NCBI GenBank assembly: GCA_029204225.1
Contig: CM055111.1
Location: 2,494,329 to 2,558,328 of the forward strand
Direction: 5' to 3'
From: Diphasiastrum complanatum
Lineage: Eukaryota; Streptophyta; Lycopodiopsida; Lycopodiales; Lycopodiaceae
DNA: 64,000 bases
Part shown: positions 9,973 through 22,094 of the stretch, in pieces
How positions within the stretch are numbered: the first letter of the stretch is position 1
Layout of the letters: each line of letters starts with the position of its first letter
Translations under genes and position numbers: made by a program
Notes under the pieces: generated by a model
Told to the model about the DNA's origin: nothing
Seen by the model: only the letters and a program-made list of their open reading frames with translations
The model's database searches: none

Positions 9973-11424
9973 ATGGCCCAATTTTATCAGGGACTGTCAG
10001 ACATTCTTGGCAGTCAGCTCGTTGGAACGTTGAAGGGAAGGTTGCCCTTGAAGAGTTTGTATCAAACATCTGAGGAGTATACCATAATCTTGTTGCATTT
10101 GGATGACGCGTTTAATAATTTGTTGGAAGCTATGAAGCATTATGTGGCCAGATCTCTTCCATACGATGAGCCAGAGTTCGCACCTCAACGTCAAAAGACC
10201 ATTCCACTCACTATCAAATTTTTCAGATCGTTGCGGTACTTGCCGGACCCAATTTGTAACAGGGTATGCAAAAAACTCTTGGAGGGCCAATTATATTTTG
10301 GCAAAAAAAAAAAGAGAAAAATACATTGAAGATGATGTGGCGACAATCGTCAAGGAAACGACAGCTTTGCACACTGTAAAATTTTTGATTTTTTTGGACA
10401 ATGATCTGCCAGCGGATGTGCAATATGAAAAAGAGGCATTAAAGCGCCTATCCTCATCTATCAACAAAAAATTTGCTTATGATTGGATCGGCTACAAGCA
10501 GCAACAGAAGCATATCATCGAAGCTGCAAACTAATATACCACCCTCTTTAACACAATTTGTTGAAAAAATAAAAGAACAACTCAATCAGAGACAGGGTCA
10601 TGGTGGGAGCAGCGCCGACACTTCCTGGAGATTTTTCTGCAAAGTGAAGACCTCCAAAGGAAGGAAGCGATTTGTTGTGGGGTTGACGAATTGAACTTCA
10701 TGGTCGTTTCTTTATCTGCTTGGGAGAGTCCGACATTGTACATTTTTTATAATATTGAGTCGATTAGTTCAAGTTACATCACTACATTGGTGTGGCACTG
10801 TCTAGCGACCCTCATGGCAGAACACAAATTGTGTGTTATTGTGCTATTTTTGGAACAAAGTATTAAAGAGGGAGTCAAGGGAAGCTTAAAATCAGTGTAG
10901 GACATAAAACTTTCGAGGATTATTACGAGCTTGCTACCCCTTTAAAATAAGGCGAGGTGCGAATGCAAAATTTGCAACATGTTCTCTATGTCCTATACAA
11001 TGCGGATGCACCAAGTGATCTGAGCGCTTATGTGCATAGTAAACTCAAGTTTTTGAGTCTGTGTTTTGGCGACAAAGGGAATGTGCCTAAAAATTTTGTG
11101 ACTTGTAGTCCGACAGCTAAAAATAGAGCAAAACATTGAGAAGGCATCAACTCCATTGTTGAGTCTTTCTCTGCTCCTCAATGCTCGGTTTGCTTGTTCA
11201 GGTTATCTTATTGTGTGGCGCCACTATTAAATGTCAAGGGTCGCAAACTTATATGTGTCGACACTCCGGAAAACATCGGGCAGACTAAGTATTATCTCAA
11301 TGTTGTAAAATCTTTACAGTCGGGTTCTGAGAGCCAGTCTTCCGGAGAACCGCAGTCGAGGGATGTGGGTTCTCACGATGCAGATTTAGATTCAGGTTCA
11401 GATAATACTTGGGGCAATGCATAG
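9973..11424 (+). pseudogene. Unrecognised, frameshifted coding region
   Basis: An ATG at 9973 opens a frame with MAQFYQGLSDILGSQ that stops just after a run of 11 A at about 10307-10317. Beyond that run, a neighbouring frame continues (KYIEDDVATIVKE to IIEAAN, stop at 10532). Coding-like sequence then shifts frame again (IPPSLTQFVEKIKEQLN near 10540; LNFMVVSLSAWES near 10691). A last open piece at 11194-11424 ends in Ser/Asp-rich sequence (SGSESQSSGEPQS, DLDSGSDNTWGNA). The frame changes at a homopolymer suggest either decay or sequencing error. No known domain is recognised, so it may be a transposon-borne gene. Confidence 0.35.
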
Positions 11425-11449
11425 ATGCATATATTTTGTAATACATAGT

Positions 11450-11967
11450 AAATACCACAGGCGGCGGGTGGTCTGGAATGATCTTGGTAGAGCACGTAGG
11501 AGGTATGTGAGCTGCTTCTCTTGTGAAACAACATGTTCTGTTCTAGCATTGTGTAAGGAGAGGAACAAATTCTTCATCTTTCTGATGAACGTTGTGAGAT
11601 CCTTGCCATCCCATCATAGATAGGTAAGCTGGTCTTCCAAGTGCATTATCTGATTACGTGACTTGGTTTCAAACCTTGCTTGCAGTGCATTCCACATATC
11701 TCTTGCATTAGAGATAGATGAGAGGTCAAGAGTGATGCTATCTTCTATTGAAGATGATATGACAACTACTGCTTTGTCATTCTTCTCCTTCCATTCATGA
11801 AGTTCTTTGCCTGTGCTGGCAGGCATTTATTCAGTCCCGTCTACCCAGGGCCATAAACCATCTCCTCTCAAGATGAGGAAGTTTTCATTTTTCGGGCCAA
11901 GTAATTTGACCCGTCTACCTTAAGAACTGTGCAAATCTTTGATTGGATGCTGGTTATCGAAACCATG
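11450..11967 (-). pseudogene. Copia-type gag (UBN2-like), decayed
   Basis: Starting at 11967 on the minus strand the frame reads MVSITSIQSKICTVL, then shifts frame at about 11880. It continues with WPWVDGTE, a stop, and GKELHEWKEKNDKAVVVI and ARDMWNALQARFETKSR, diagnostic of Ty1/copia gag polyproteins. It is the same family as the element at 29742, which has matching motifs in the same order. The frame shift and stops make it a pseudogene. No protease or polymerase follows, and no LTRs were recognised around it. Confidence 0.85.
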
Positions 11968-12099
11968 ATGAACTTCCTCCTCTTCCTATCAAAATCTCTT
12001 TCGCACCATGGTCCACAACCATTAGTAATCTTGCAATAGTGCAATTTTTGTACTTCCCTGTTCTTCTCCGGCAAAAACTGCAATTAACTTTTTGTTCTT

Positions 12100-12640
12100 C
12101 TATTGCCTAAGGTGCAATTTGTGCCTTTTTCTTGCAAAAGCTGCTATTTTGAATTTTTGGGTAAGTGGGGTGGTAGCTTGTGGACTGCAGAAGCCAATGC
12201 AGAAAAGGAGGTGATAAAAGTACCCACAATCGAGATCTCTGCACCAACTACTGGTTCCCAATCAACATCACCTTGCAATCTCTCACATCCTTCAACCTTC
12301 AAAGGCTGCAAAACATTAGTTTATCTTTGAAAAACTGCGAAAAAGCTCGTGTTTATCCTTCAAAAGCTAGCTTGTGAGCTGCATCAGTTAATGGACGGCA
12401 GAGTTGACAAAACAGAGAACCGGGCACTGGTGGTTTCTTCCGCTTGCACCACAATTAATATCACCTTGCAATAAACACAGAGCTGTCTTACACCTTCCAA
12501 GTTTCAGAAAGTGCATTTGTTTAGCTTTTTCCTTTGAAAAGCTGCACTCCTTTGGTGCTTCTCTTGCAAAAGCTGCAATTCTGAGAGAGTACACTCGTAG
12601 ATTGTGCAATTCTGAGAGAGTAGAGTGTTAGCTTGTGTGA
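12100..12640. repeat. Cluster of GCAAAAGCTGC words
   Basis: The words TTGCAAAAGCTGC, TTGAAAAGCTGCA and TTCAAAAGCTAGC recur several times. TGCAATTCTGAGAGAGTA occurs twice, near 12575 and 12605. This looks like a diverged short-repeat region upstream of the copia gag fragment. No gene is supported. Confidence 0.45.
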
Positions 12641-12646
12641 GCTACA

Positions 12647-12797
12647 GAAACCAATGGAGATGGCAGAGGTGATCAAACAGAACCCACAGCCGGACTGACT
12701 GCCCATCTGGTGGATGAAAAGAAACCAATGGAGATGGCAGAGGTGATCAAACAGAACCCACAGCCGGACTGACTGCCCATCTGGTGGATGAAAAGAA
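12647..12797. repeat. Perfect 74-bp tandem duplication
   Basis: The unit beginning GAAACCAATGGAGATGGCAG at 12647 is repeated without visible change from 12721 on; the identity ends near 12797. The lack of divergence indicates a recent duplication, unlike the decayed surroundings. Confidence 0.95.
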
Positions 12798-12979
12798 AGC
12801 ACGGATCTTGTCACAAAGATATGGAAGATCACATACTTGATTTGTTCCTCGCAGCCTTGACTTTCAAACTGACACGTCCACATAGAATGGAGCTTCACCT
12901 GAAGGGTACTTTCCATTTCCTCTCTCCAACTTTCCTTGAAACAAGCCTTTCTTTTGACAAGCATGCATAGATTCCCACT

Positions 12980-15900
12980 TTATTTTACAGTTCAAAATGC
13001 TATTGAGAGGCAATGCCAGCCAGGTCTGTAAAACTTAGAATCCAACTTCAACTTCAACGTGCCTTCCCTTCATTCAATCTCTAGGCGAGAGAATCCTCTC
13101 TTTTTTTTTTTTCAACAGCTTATACATATTTTGAACCATTGTTTTATCAGCAATATATGCATGTTAGTCTCCAAATAGCACAAATCTAGGAGTAGGCATA
13201 AGGGACAGTCACTTCAAAGTTCCCATTAGGTAGCTTCATGTATAAGAAGAATTTCAATCTATTGTCAAGAATTTTTCAAATACTCTTGAAACTATCTCTT
13301 GCAAGTTAGGAAGAGTCATCTTGTTACCATTGATTGTTAAGAGCATCAGAAAATGTTGCAACCACATCTAAGAAAAAAAAAGATCTGCTTGTATGAGAAA
13401 GATGAAACTCTAAGAATGGGAGCTAGGGGTCATTATCATGATCTATACTTCAAAGAAGGGATTTTTTGGTGGATTCAATATAAAAAAATTAAATTTTTAG
13501 TCTGTAAATGTCCTCCACGGTGAAATGGGGTGGTGAAATCAACTCCTCACCACTTTGATGAAAACTAGTAGCTCCTTCAAAGTAAAAATCTTTGTCTTGG
13601 ACAAGGATGAGCTATTGTAATGTTTTGAACTAAAGTTATGAAAGATCAAGGGTTTATCATGACAGGAGAGCACACAAGGAATGAAAAGAGGAAAGCTCCA
13701 CATAGTTGGATAAATAAAGAAGGCAAATGCAAGAAGTAAAGGCTAATGCAAGATATTTGAGGATGAGGACACAGGCTAGGATTATAAACTTCTAGGCTAG
13801 ATCATTTTGTATGAGCCTTTATTTTATTTGTTGAAGAAGGAACATTCAAAGGTCATTATATCTAAACTCGCATACTTAAATATTACAATTCTATGTTTTG
13901 ATTAGAGCTACATTGCAAAAATATTTATTGCAATAAACTGGTTTATTGAATGATTTAGTGAACTTTATCAATGATAAGGATCATGTTTAATATAATGGCA
14001 AGTCCATTAGAGCGAGACAACTTTCAAAATGACCAAAACGACCACTGAAGCTTAACAACTATAACTTTCTTGTTTCTGGGCATGACAATATGGTATGCGA
14101 TGAAAAGCTCTTGACGTCCTCTTTCTTATGGTGTACTCAGTTTCACATTTCAATGCACTGATCAAAAGTTATAGCTAATCAGGAATGAGATATCTATTCA
14201 GCGCGCCCGAGTAGATTTGCAAAGTTGCAAATGTACTCTGGCGCGCTGATTAGATATCCCATTTTTCTAACAGCTATAACTTTTTTATTTCTGGGCAAAA
14301 CTATGACAATATGATATGCGTTGGAAAGCTCTTGACGTCCTCTTTCTTATGGTGTAGATAGTTTCACATTTTGATGTACTGACCGAAAGTTATAGCTAAT
14401 CATGATGGTGAATGGCAATATAGTTAACCAATATAGGTTAAATGGTGGGCAGCACCAGAAATACAAAATGTTGCCGGATAGTCTTCTCTCTCCATGTTAT
14501 CTCTCTCTGAAGGCAAACTTGCTTAAAGGGCTCATATTTCCCCTAATGTATGCTCGATCAAAGTGCCTAATTGACAAGTGATAGCATATGTAAGCTTGAA
14601 CTTTGGGCTAGGCATAAAACATGAACACACAAGTGCAAGATGGCCTCAATGCACCGTCATTGTCAAGGGATCAAATAAAAATGCTCATAGGGTGTAGATG
14701 AATAAGAATTCACATCATAAGGAGTGGAACAACTATCTTTTGAAGTGTTTCTTTGGCTATTATCAAAGCATGCAAAAGGCTTCAAATATACCTTTCATTG
14801 TAGTATGATGACGGAAACCAACGGTCACCATAGAAAGGATATTTGGGGTGATTGTAAAGATATTTCACTCACACCAAAAATCGGATAAAAAGGGCAAGGT
14901 GCAACTTTGATCGAGGAAGAATGTCAATGACACACAAGACAGACAATCTTTAGAATATGTAAGAGCAAAAGAGTAATTATTATGTTAACCTCAAGGGCAC
15001 AGGCTCAGGTCAATCAGTTGGTTTTAATGCATACATGATGCACAAAGGTTGGATTGAATGCACATTGGGAGGGACCCTACAAGATATGCCAAAAGACCAA
15101 CATAATTGTGGACCAAGACATTCCATGGAAATGCTATTGACATATGTGCATAAACATGCACATTAATGAATGAGAATGGAACTGAAATTATTTCAAAGTT
15201 TTGAGGTCATAGCTTTTCAATAGGAGCATTGACATATGTCACCCAAATTCAAATATTTTGAGTACCAATGTTAGTAAGAAATAGGAGGGACTCCACAATT
15301 GCCACATACAATGTACTCAAGATAAAATAATCAAAGAGGGAGCGAGATAATACATATCACATTACAAATTACTTGAAGCTAACTTGAAGCAAGAAAGAGT
15401 TCACAATACATATATGATAGATAGGCTTGCAAAGGCAAGGAGAACACCATGCATACAAAAGACACTTGCCCCAAACACAGAGCTCATGAACATTTTGGAT
15501 GAATTAGACTTGAAGAGCTTGGATCGCAATGTCATTAGACATCATGGTGATCTTAGAAAGGAATAGTGATAGTAATGGCAAATATGATAAGGTAGGGAAA
15601 TCAATGTATCAAATTATGAGATAGAACACGTGTACTATGTATTGAGAAATTGTCACAATCAATTATTGGAATAACATTATGAAATATTATGTGTCACAAC
15701 CATCAATAAGTACAAAATGTTGAGAGTAGATAGCCCATTGTGTGTGCATTGGATGCAATTTGATCATGCATTGATGTAATGTAATGATGTATGGTTGTTA
15801 GCATAGAGTATGAAGATGTATTACATTCAAGATATGATTATAACTTGATTGACCATTTATCCAGCCTCTGATTGGATTATATGATACAATTGAATTCACA

Positions 15901-17430
15901 CAAGTTTCAATGATAGATTCTGCCACCGACAACAATGAAACTTTGCTACCAAAAGCTAGTAATTAAAATAGATCATGAACATAGAAGTCATCAACAAATC
16001 TTCTTGCATCACATAGCATATGGAGTACTATAGAAAAAGCACCAAAGAAATCAATCTTGGCATATAATCAATCATAACAAAAAAGGTAAGTTTGCAAGAT
16101 GAATTGACCATTTTGTACATATGAGAGCACCAAATCTTTTGTTGGAATAAAACAAACCTGGAAAAATATGCAAATTTTCTAAAAGAATGTAAAGCCAAAA
16201 ATAAATGTCAGATTTCAACAATCTTTTCTTTTTTCATCTTGAATTTTTGTTTGTGAACCTTTAATAATCGAAGTGCAAAACAATGTTCCACGTTCAAGGA
16301 TTTGTATTAGGCCTCTATCAACATGTTCTTAAGACTATCAAGATTTAGTATTTCGTGGCAAATCATCCAGAACAATTCTTGTTCAATCATAGAAAAAAAT
16401 TCCCACTATACTTCAAAAGAACACCTACATCCTCTACATCATCCTTAAATATGGCCTGAAAGCAATTGACTACTTGAAAGAACTTCAGAGTGATTTATTA
16501 AGTAGTTGCAATAAAGTTAGAGCTCTTAGGAACTTGATAAAAATTGCAATTTCCACAGAACATAATAAGAAGAGTCTGGATAACAATGAAGCTTGTAAGA
16601 TCGTAAGTACTGTTATTTCAATGACATCCTCACTAGAAAGGCGATAAACACTAAACATTCCTACTTAAAAATTGACTTCATTATATAAACATGTTAACTA
16701 GAGTGTTTGGCGATCATAATTGCATATATATTCACATACATCTATGAAATTTACGAAGTAAGAGCATGCACGTTTGTAGATGTGTTAGCATCACAAGATG
16801 GAAGAGAGGTTTACTGCATTCATTATGTGTTGAATCACATCAATGAGCCTTTGAAAAGGAAAACGTCACTCGGTGGCCTCATAGGCTATATTAGGTAGGC
16901 TTCACTATTTCATAGCATATAAATGAAAATGTAAGGAGTGGCAAATGAATCAAGATTTATTGCAACTTAAATGAAACTTAACTCTAAAAGCCTCACATCA
17001 AAAGCAAGGCTATAAACTTGAAAGAAGTAACTTTGAGTAAATATGACAGGAGAGCTGGCAATAGCAGTAATCCTACTAGGTTTCTTTGTTCTTTTTTGTT
17101 CAAAAATCACAACGATCAGATTTATGTTTTTCAAAACTTTCTGCACATATGGAGTAAGTCTTGTTCAAAGCATGCCGTTTAGGGTTACAGGTTTTGCTCC
17201 ATGCATATGAAACAAAGCGTAGGGGCGATTCTTTCCCGGAGTGAATATCCATGGTTGATACATAAAAGTTGCACTGTGTAGTTAACAGTATCACATCCGT
17301 GGGACCTAAAATAACTTGTAGAACAAATTTGAAGAGACCGTGTACTTTACATTTTAATTACAAGATCTAATTCTAGAACCCAGCACATATTTTATAAACA
17401 GCTGCTATGGCTGCAAATTATTTATATCAC
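12980..17430. other. Long gene-poor stretch
   Basis: About 4.4 kb with no recognisable coding region on either strand. Short open frames (for example 15384-15566 plus, 17100-17294 minus) show no known motif and no neighbouring exons. The region holds the direct/inverted repeat at 14049-14405. Confidence 0.5.
14049..14405. repeat. Direct repeats flanking an 80-bp palindrome
   Basis: Two copies of about 140 bp (CTATAACTTTCTTGTTTCTG to TTATAGCTAATCA) occur at about 14049-14192 and 14272-14405. Shared inner words are AAAGCTCTTGACGTCCTC and TTTCTTATGGTGTA. Between them, 14187-14266 is an imperfect palindrome with arms GAGATATCTATTCAGCGCGC and GCGCGCTGATTAGATATCCC meeting at TTTGCAAAGTTGCAAA. Confidence 0.9.
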
Positions 17431-17484
17431 ATTAGGAAGGGCTTACTAGTGCATAAATATGCCATTGTACTGAGCTTTTCTCAC

Positions 17485-17716
17485 TACCCAACACTGTACA
17501 AAGGAAAGCCAATATTACATGCATTCTAAGGCAACCAATTGAATGCAATAGACCTATTGATATGTAAAAAGTGATGGTAAATTGTAATGCATGCATTCTA
17601 AATTTACTAATTCCATACAATAAAGCTATTGAGTTTCTCCGTACCCAGCAATGTACAAAGGTATACAATAATATACGCATTCTAAGTAACCAATTTAACG
17701 CAATAAAGCTGTTGAC
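17485..17716. repeat. Tandem repeat (about 160-bp period) in the tetraspanin 3' flank
   Basis: CCCAACACTGTACAAAGG followed by GCATTCTAAGGCAACCAATT near 17485-17560 recurs as CCCAGCAATGTACAAAGG and GCATTCTAAGTAACCAATTT at 17645-17716. A partial third copy of the second half lies near 17590-17632. It lies 92 bp or more downstream of the tetraspanin stop, perhaps in its 3' UTR. Confidence 0.8.
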
Positions 17717-17807
17717 CTACTATAACAATGTTTTGGTAGTTTGTATTCAAGGCAGGATTGACAATAGATTCCCTTCGTAGTTGTATGTTTTGAATGCCAT
17801 CGACAAA

Positions 17808-20473
17808 CTAGTAGGTTCGAGGATCATAACCTTTGTCATAATCTGTACCATAATAACCTTCTCGTCGCGCATTGCGGAATGCAGCACAGCCAATTGAATA
17901 GATCACAATAAGGAGGACAAAAACAACGATGTTCACAGCTGCCACTATTCGCCAATCGTGCTTTATGTTGTAGAGCACACCTGCCTTGCACGAATTGCAG
18001 CTGAAACAGAGCTGGGTTTGATCATTGCTCCACAGTCTGCAGTCAGAATCAGCATATGGACTTACAGGAGATACCCATATTGTTGCATTCTGGAATACAT
18101 ATCCACATGCTGTTGGTGGCTTGCAACAACCAGACTGCATGCAACATTCCACATAACAGTTACCCATTAACTCGGAATAACACACAACCTCTACAACTGC
18201 AGTAGTATCTCTGCACAAAAGAATATGATTCTGCACTTGTGACTTAGTCTATGATTCTTTTCCACCATTGGAAAAAACAAGATTGTCTGATTCAGGCCAA
18301 AATATCCAAATACATTGCCTTCAGGCAATAGTGTCAGGAAGAATCGACCTAAGCAGGTAACTGCAAACAAATGAAGTTTTATGCTAGTATGCAAACATGC
18401 CTGTCAAAGGACAATCCCAACGCGGGTAGTCAATTCTTGATTGCCCATTGTTATTCTAGGCGAGTCACTCTGTAATCATGTAAGGAAAATTGAAACTTAA
18501 ATCAGTTACAGCATAATAGGTATTAAGGTGCATCTGATACAAGTATGCAAGCTAATTTGGTACATAGTTCGGGGGCTGTAAGAAAGATTCCACGTTCCGT
18601 CGGAGAGGCTCTGTTTTACGGATTACAAAAATTACACTTTTTCATTCTTAGTGTGTTTCGTAGGTATAAGAGCTTGGAATGGGTATCACTGACCTGAGAT
18701 TTCACCTGAATTTTGGCTAACTGGAGATATGTGAAAAAAGACAAACATAAGCAATCTAGAGCCAATACTGAATCTTTTGCATTGTAAAGACCTGACGATT
18801 CTTTCAGTTCATTTCCTAGGCATTGACTGCCATAGTTGTCCTACGTAATGGATTGTTATCAATTTTTGTGGCAGATTATGGATCTATAATAATTCCCATA
18901 TCAGTGCCCACATAATTTTTCAAAAAATTTATTCCATTCTTCTGCCATTTTAGAATTTCAGAAATAATGGAAGTTTGATTGACAGCAATCAATTACGTCA
19001 GGTGATGGCAATGGGTTAGACCCTTCCAAAATATAATCCGCCATTCTTGGGTCACGGCAGTTGACAGCAATCCATTACGTCACATAATGGGGAATCGGAA
19101 AAAGGGTTGGACCTGTACTGCCGCAAGCCAAGACCAGCAAATTAATTTCAGGAGCAGTCCTCATGGCGATTACCTACTACTTTTTTATCTTTATGGTATA
19201 AAAAAAACTCAGCCATAAAGCACGTACCGCTGCTCGCCAAGTGACCAGCAGATTATTTTCAAGAACGGTTTCCCTATGGCCATTACCTACTACTTTTAAC
19301 TTCACGGTATAAGCAAAATTATGCCATAAAGCTCATTGACTGAACGGCCATACCAGGGAAAGCCCATATTTCAGTATAAAACGAATTACAGCTGGGCTTT
19401 CCAAAGCATGTTAATACAAATTGAGATTTCTGTTGTTTTTCAAGTTAACAAAAGACTGTGCCTTGCACAGTTCCAAAAAAACCCACAACGCCCTCCACAT
19501 AGCCCGATTGGTGTCCAAAATCCCATAACACCCTCCACCCATGCCTTTACCGTACACAAAATAATAAAATGCTCTCTGGTTTTCATGTGAACTGAGAAGC
19601 AATAGCTGAAACCAAAGAGGTTACAATTACAACTCTAAGGAGGAGCTTCGGCCTATTAAAGAACTAATGAGCACATCATCTTTTACACGACTGTGGGCGC
19701 ATCTACCCTACCCCATCTAGGCTTTTACCAGCATACAAGAGGAGACAGAACACATAGAATCGACTAATGTATGTAACATCTACAGAATAGAGTGTCCAAG
19801 TTGCAGATTCAGGTATGAAGTCGAAGCACAGCTCGTGGATCAAACTGTATGAATTAACTTGAATGCATATAAAAGGGTCCCCCACATCTTTTATTTTTTG
19901 AGAAGAAAGAGATGATATCAACATTATTGTCAGCTCTTTGGCAGTAAAAGAAGGTAAATTGAAAGTGGCCAGTCAAACCTGAACTGGTGACAGATTCGCA
20001 GAATTAAATGAATACAAAGAAGTGTACTTGCTAAGGCTGCTGCAGACTTCTCCATCACTAAGGCAGCTCTGAATTTTACCCCAATTGTTGCTATTCTGTA
20101 CCCTCTTCTGCAGCCAAGTGGAATAATCCCCCAGCCTGTACTCCTTGTAGCCTTTTCCAGCAAGAGCATGCCCAGCTCCACGGTTCGTGACAACAAATGC
20201 AAACACTGTAAAACCAAGGAGCAAGACGATGAGCAGAAACATCACGAGGAGGTAGAGCCAGAGAAGCCATGCCACTCTGAAGCAAGAGCCCAAAAACCCA
20301 GCCAGGGAGACTGCAAAAATGAAGATGCCTATTATAATCACAGGCCACTGCAGAAACCTAACGCAGTCTGTATTGTGCTTAGAAGCAAGCCATATACCCA
20401 CACCGATGATGGGAATGGAGAGCACCAAAGTGATGAAATTTATGATCCCCGTGAGCTGATTACTAAGCCTCAT
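17808..20473 (-). CDS. Plant tetraspanin, two exons, complete
   Basis: Tetraspanins are four-pass membrane proteins that organise membrane microdomains. Exon 1 is 20473-19979 (165 codons, ends CCAGTTCAG|GTTTGA). Exon 2 is 18134-17808 (TGCATGCAG acceptor, 108 codons plus TAG). The phase-0 junction gives LSPVQ-SGCCKPPTACG, the plant-specific GCCK(P) signature of the large extracellular loop. Hydrophobic segments lie at about residues 9-30, 43-63, 69-95 and 227-248. The large loop at about 96-226 has many cysteines, including CFSCNSC. The short cytosolic tail is Tyr/Gly/Asp-rich (YYGTDYDKGYDPRTY). The total of 273 residues matches the family norm, and no damage is seen. The single intron of 1,844 bp is in a position used by many plant tetraspanin genes. 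A TATA-like box at 20946-20953 implies a 5' UTR of more than 400 nt. Confidence 0.95.
19126..19345. repeat. Tandem repeat in the tetraspanin intron
   Basis: Two units of about 110 bp share GCCAAG-ACCAGCA, TGGC-ATTACCTACTACTTTT, TATGGTATAA or CACGGTATAA, and GCCATAAAGC. The units are about 80% alike by eye. A second small direct repeat, TGACAGCAATC-ATTACGTCA, occurs just before it near 18981 and 19052. Confidence 0.8.
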
Positions 20474-20577
20474 AGTGAACTCAACGAGCTCTACAACAAA
20501 TCAGTTGCTTTTTATCAAAATATACCCGTTACAGCAATATGTCTACTCAAAAACCAAGATAAGGAAATCTTTTTGAG

Positions 20578-20915
20578 GGATCTGTTTCTTACTACATGCA
20601 TATCATGCAGGTGGGCAGTATCAGTTTGAAGATACGAGTTCTGCTTGAGAAATCAGACCGGGAAAACAGACAAAAAAAAGTATCTGAGGGCGTTCCCTTT
20701 CTTGCGACCAAGCTAGAAATCACACACGAGGGCAGGATCAGTTCTGCTTCAGAAGCTGCGAGCGGGAAAGTAGTAAAAATGAAGTATCCGAGAGATCCTT
20801 TTCTTGCTACAAAGCCACAAATCAGAGGTGGGCACTGGGTAGGATCGTAGGATCCTTGAAGATGAAATTCTGCTTTAGCAACTCAGAGGGGAAAAAAACA
20901 GAACAGGAGTAGATC
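20578..20915. repeat. Threefold imperfect repeat in the tetraspanin 5' leader
   Basis: Three consecutive units of about 105-120 bp share, on the plus strand, a TTTCTTGCKAC word, an AAATCA...GAGGG/GTGGGCA word, TTCTGCTT-AGAA, and GGGAAAA/GGGAAAG followed by GTATCYGAG. On the minus strand they lie between the likely TATA box (20946-20953) and the start codon (20473). They would be transcribed as 5' UTR or hold promoter elements. Confidence 0.75.
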
Positions 20916-20944
20916 TGTACTTCATGCAAGCTGCTGTCCAATGG

Positions 20945-20953
20945 ATTTATATA
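20945..20953 (-). promoter_or_regulatory. TATA box candidate for the tetraspanin gene
   Basis: Reading the minus strand, TCTATATAAATCC lies about 470 bp upstream of the tetraspanin ATG with no competing gene. A weaker TATATAAG word occurs near 21134. Confidence 0.5.
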
Positions 20954-21263
20954 GAAAAGCTAATAGCTTTGCAAATTGCAATCCACTGTCATACCAGTCC
21001 ACTGTTAGCTATGAACCATGCACAGAGAGAAGTGGATTTGAAGCTGTAAAATGTAGACACTAGAAGCTACAAGAATAGGTGCTGAGGCTGTAATGAGCAT
21101 TGAGTGTTATAGTAGTAGCCTGTAGGTGTAGCTTATATAGTAATTCAGCTGAATGCCTGCACAATCAATCTTCAAAACGGGATAGAATCAAGGAATTTGA
21201 ATGGGAGAGGAAGAAAGTACCCTCTTTATGTTTGAACTCTGAACTTAAATGAGGGGTAGGGCC

Positions 21264-21710
21264 AAAAAAAGGGGGGGGTTGAGGCTATGAAGCCCTTTGC
21301 CTGAATGCTCGGAAACCTCTTTTTTAGTTATCCTCAAAAAACTTGCGTTTTATAGAATTCAGTTTTTTTAAGACTTTTACTTATAAAAAGGTATATGTGC
21401 TTGTATAAAAAATCGTCAAACATTTGATGATGCCAATTTTTGAGAAAACTTGCCAGTTCCATTCCTATAGTTAGCCAATTTTTTCAAGCACTACTTTGCC
21501 TCACTGCTCTACATGGAGTAAAGCATGGATATTTTGGGGTCGCCTTTTTTTGTTGCTCAGGTTGTTATGAGTGTAATGCTTTGCTTGGGTCACATGCCTG
21601 GCAATTATGGGCATCATGCAATCTTGATTTTGCCAATTGGAGTGCATTATGCCCCATAATGCCCTAGACATAGAGAATGAAAGACAAGGGGGGGGGGGGG
21701 GGGGAGGCGC
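21264..21710. repeat. Poly-G tracts
   Basis: An eight-or-more G run follows an A7 run near 21264-21279. A run of about 16 G lies near 21689-21704, just before GAGGCGCGTG. Between them I see no coding sequence. Confidence 0.8.
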
Positions 21711-22094
21711 GTGTTAATGAAAAGAGTTTGCAAGGTACAATCATAGAAGGAGCAATCCAAGTCTAAAGAGGAATCCGTGTCAATGGTACTTTGAGATAAG
21801 GGAGAGACAAGAATATGACATCTGTCCAATGTCGCCACATGGTGTGATGGAGACCTATGCTTGAACTAGAATCTTGTGTGGATGCAGAGAAAGAGGCCCA
21901 ACTTAGGGTGGGGAATAAGCATGGAATGATCTGACAATGTTAGTATGCCCCACAAAATTTGTCACCTAAGCTCATAAAAGTAATAAAACAATCATAAAAT
22001 AATAGCCAAAATCAATATTGGGGTATACAAGGTCTCATACTCGACAGTTCCAAGTGTTATAATTATTTCATACCAAACAGCTATAAGGACTGAG

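Noticed and set aside
20168-20629. 153-aa plus-strand frame over the tetraspanin
   Set aside because: Antisense shadow of tetraspanin exon 1.
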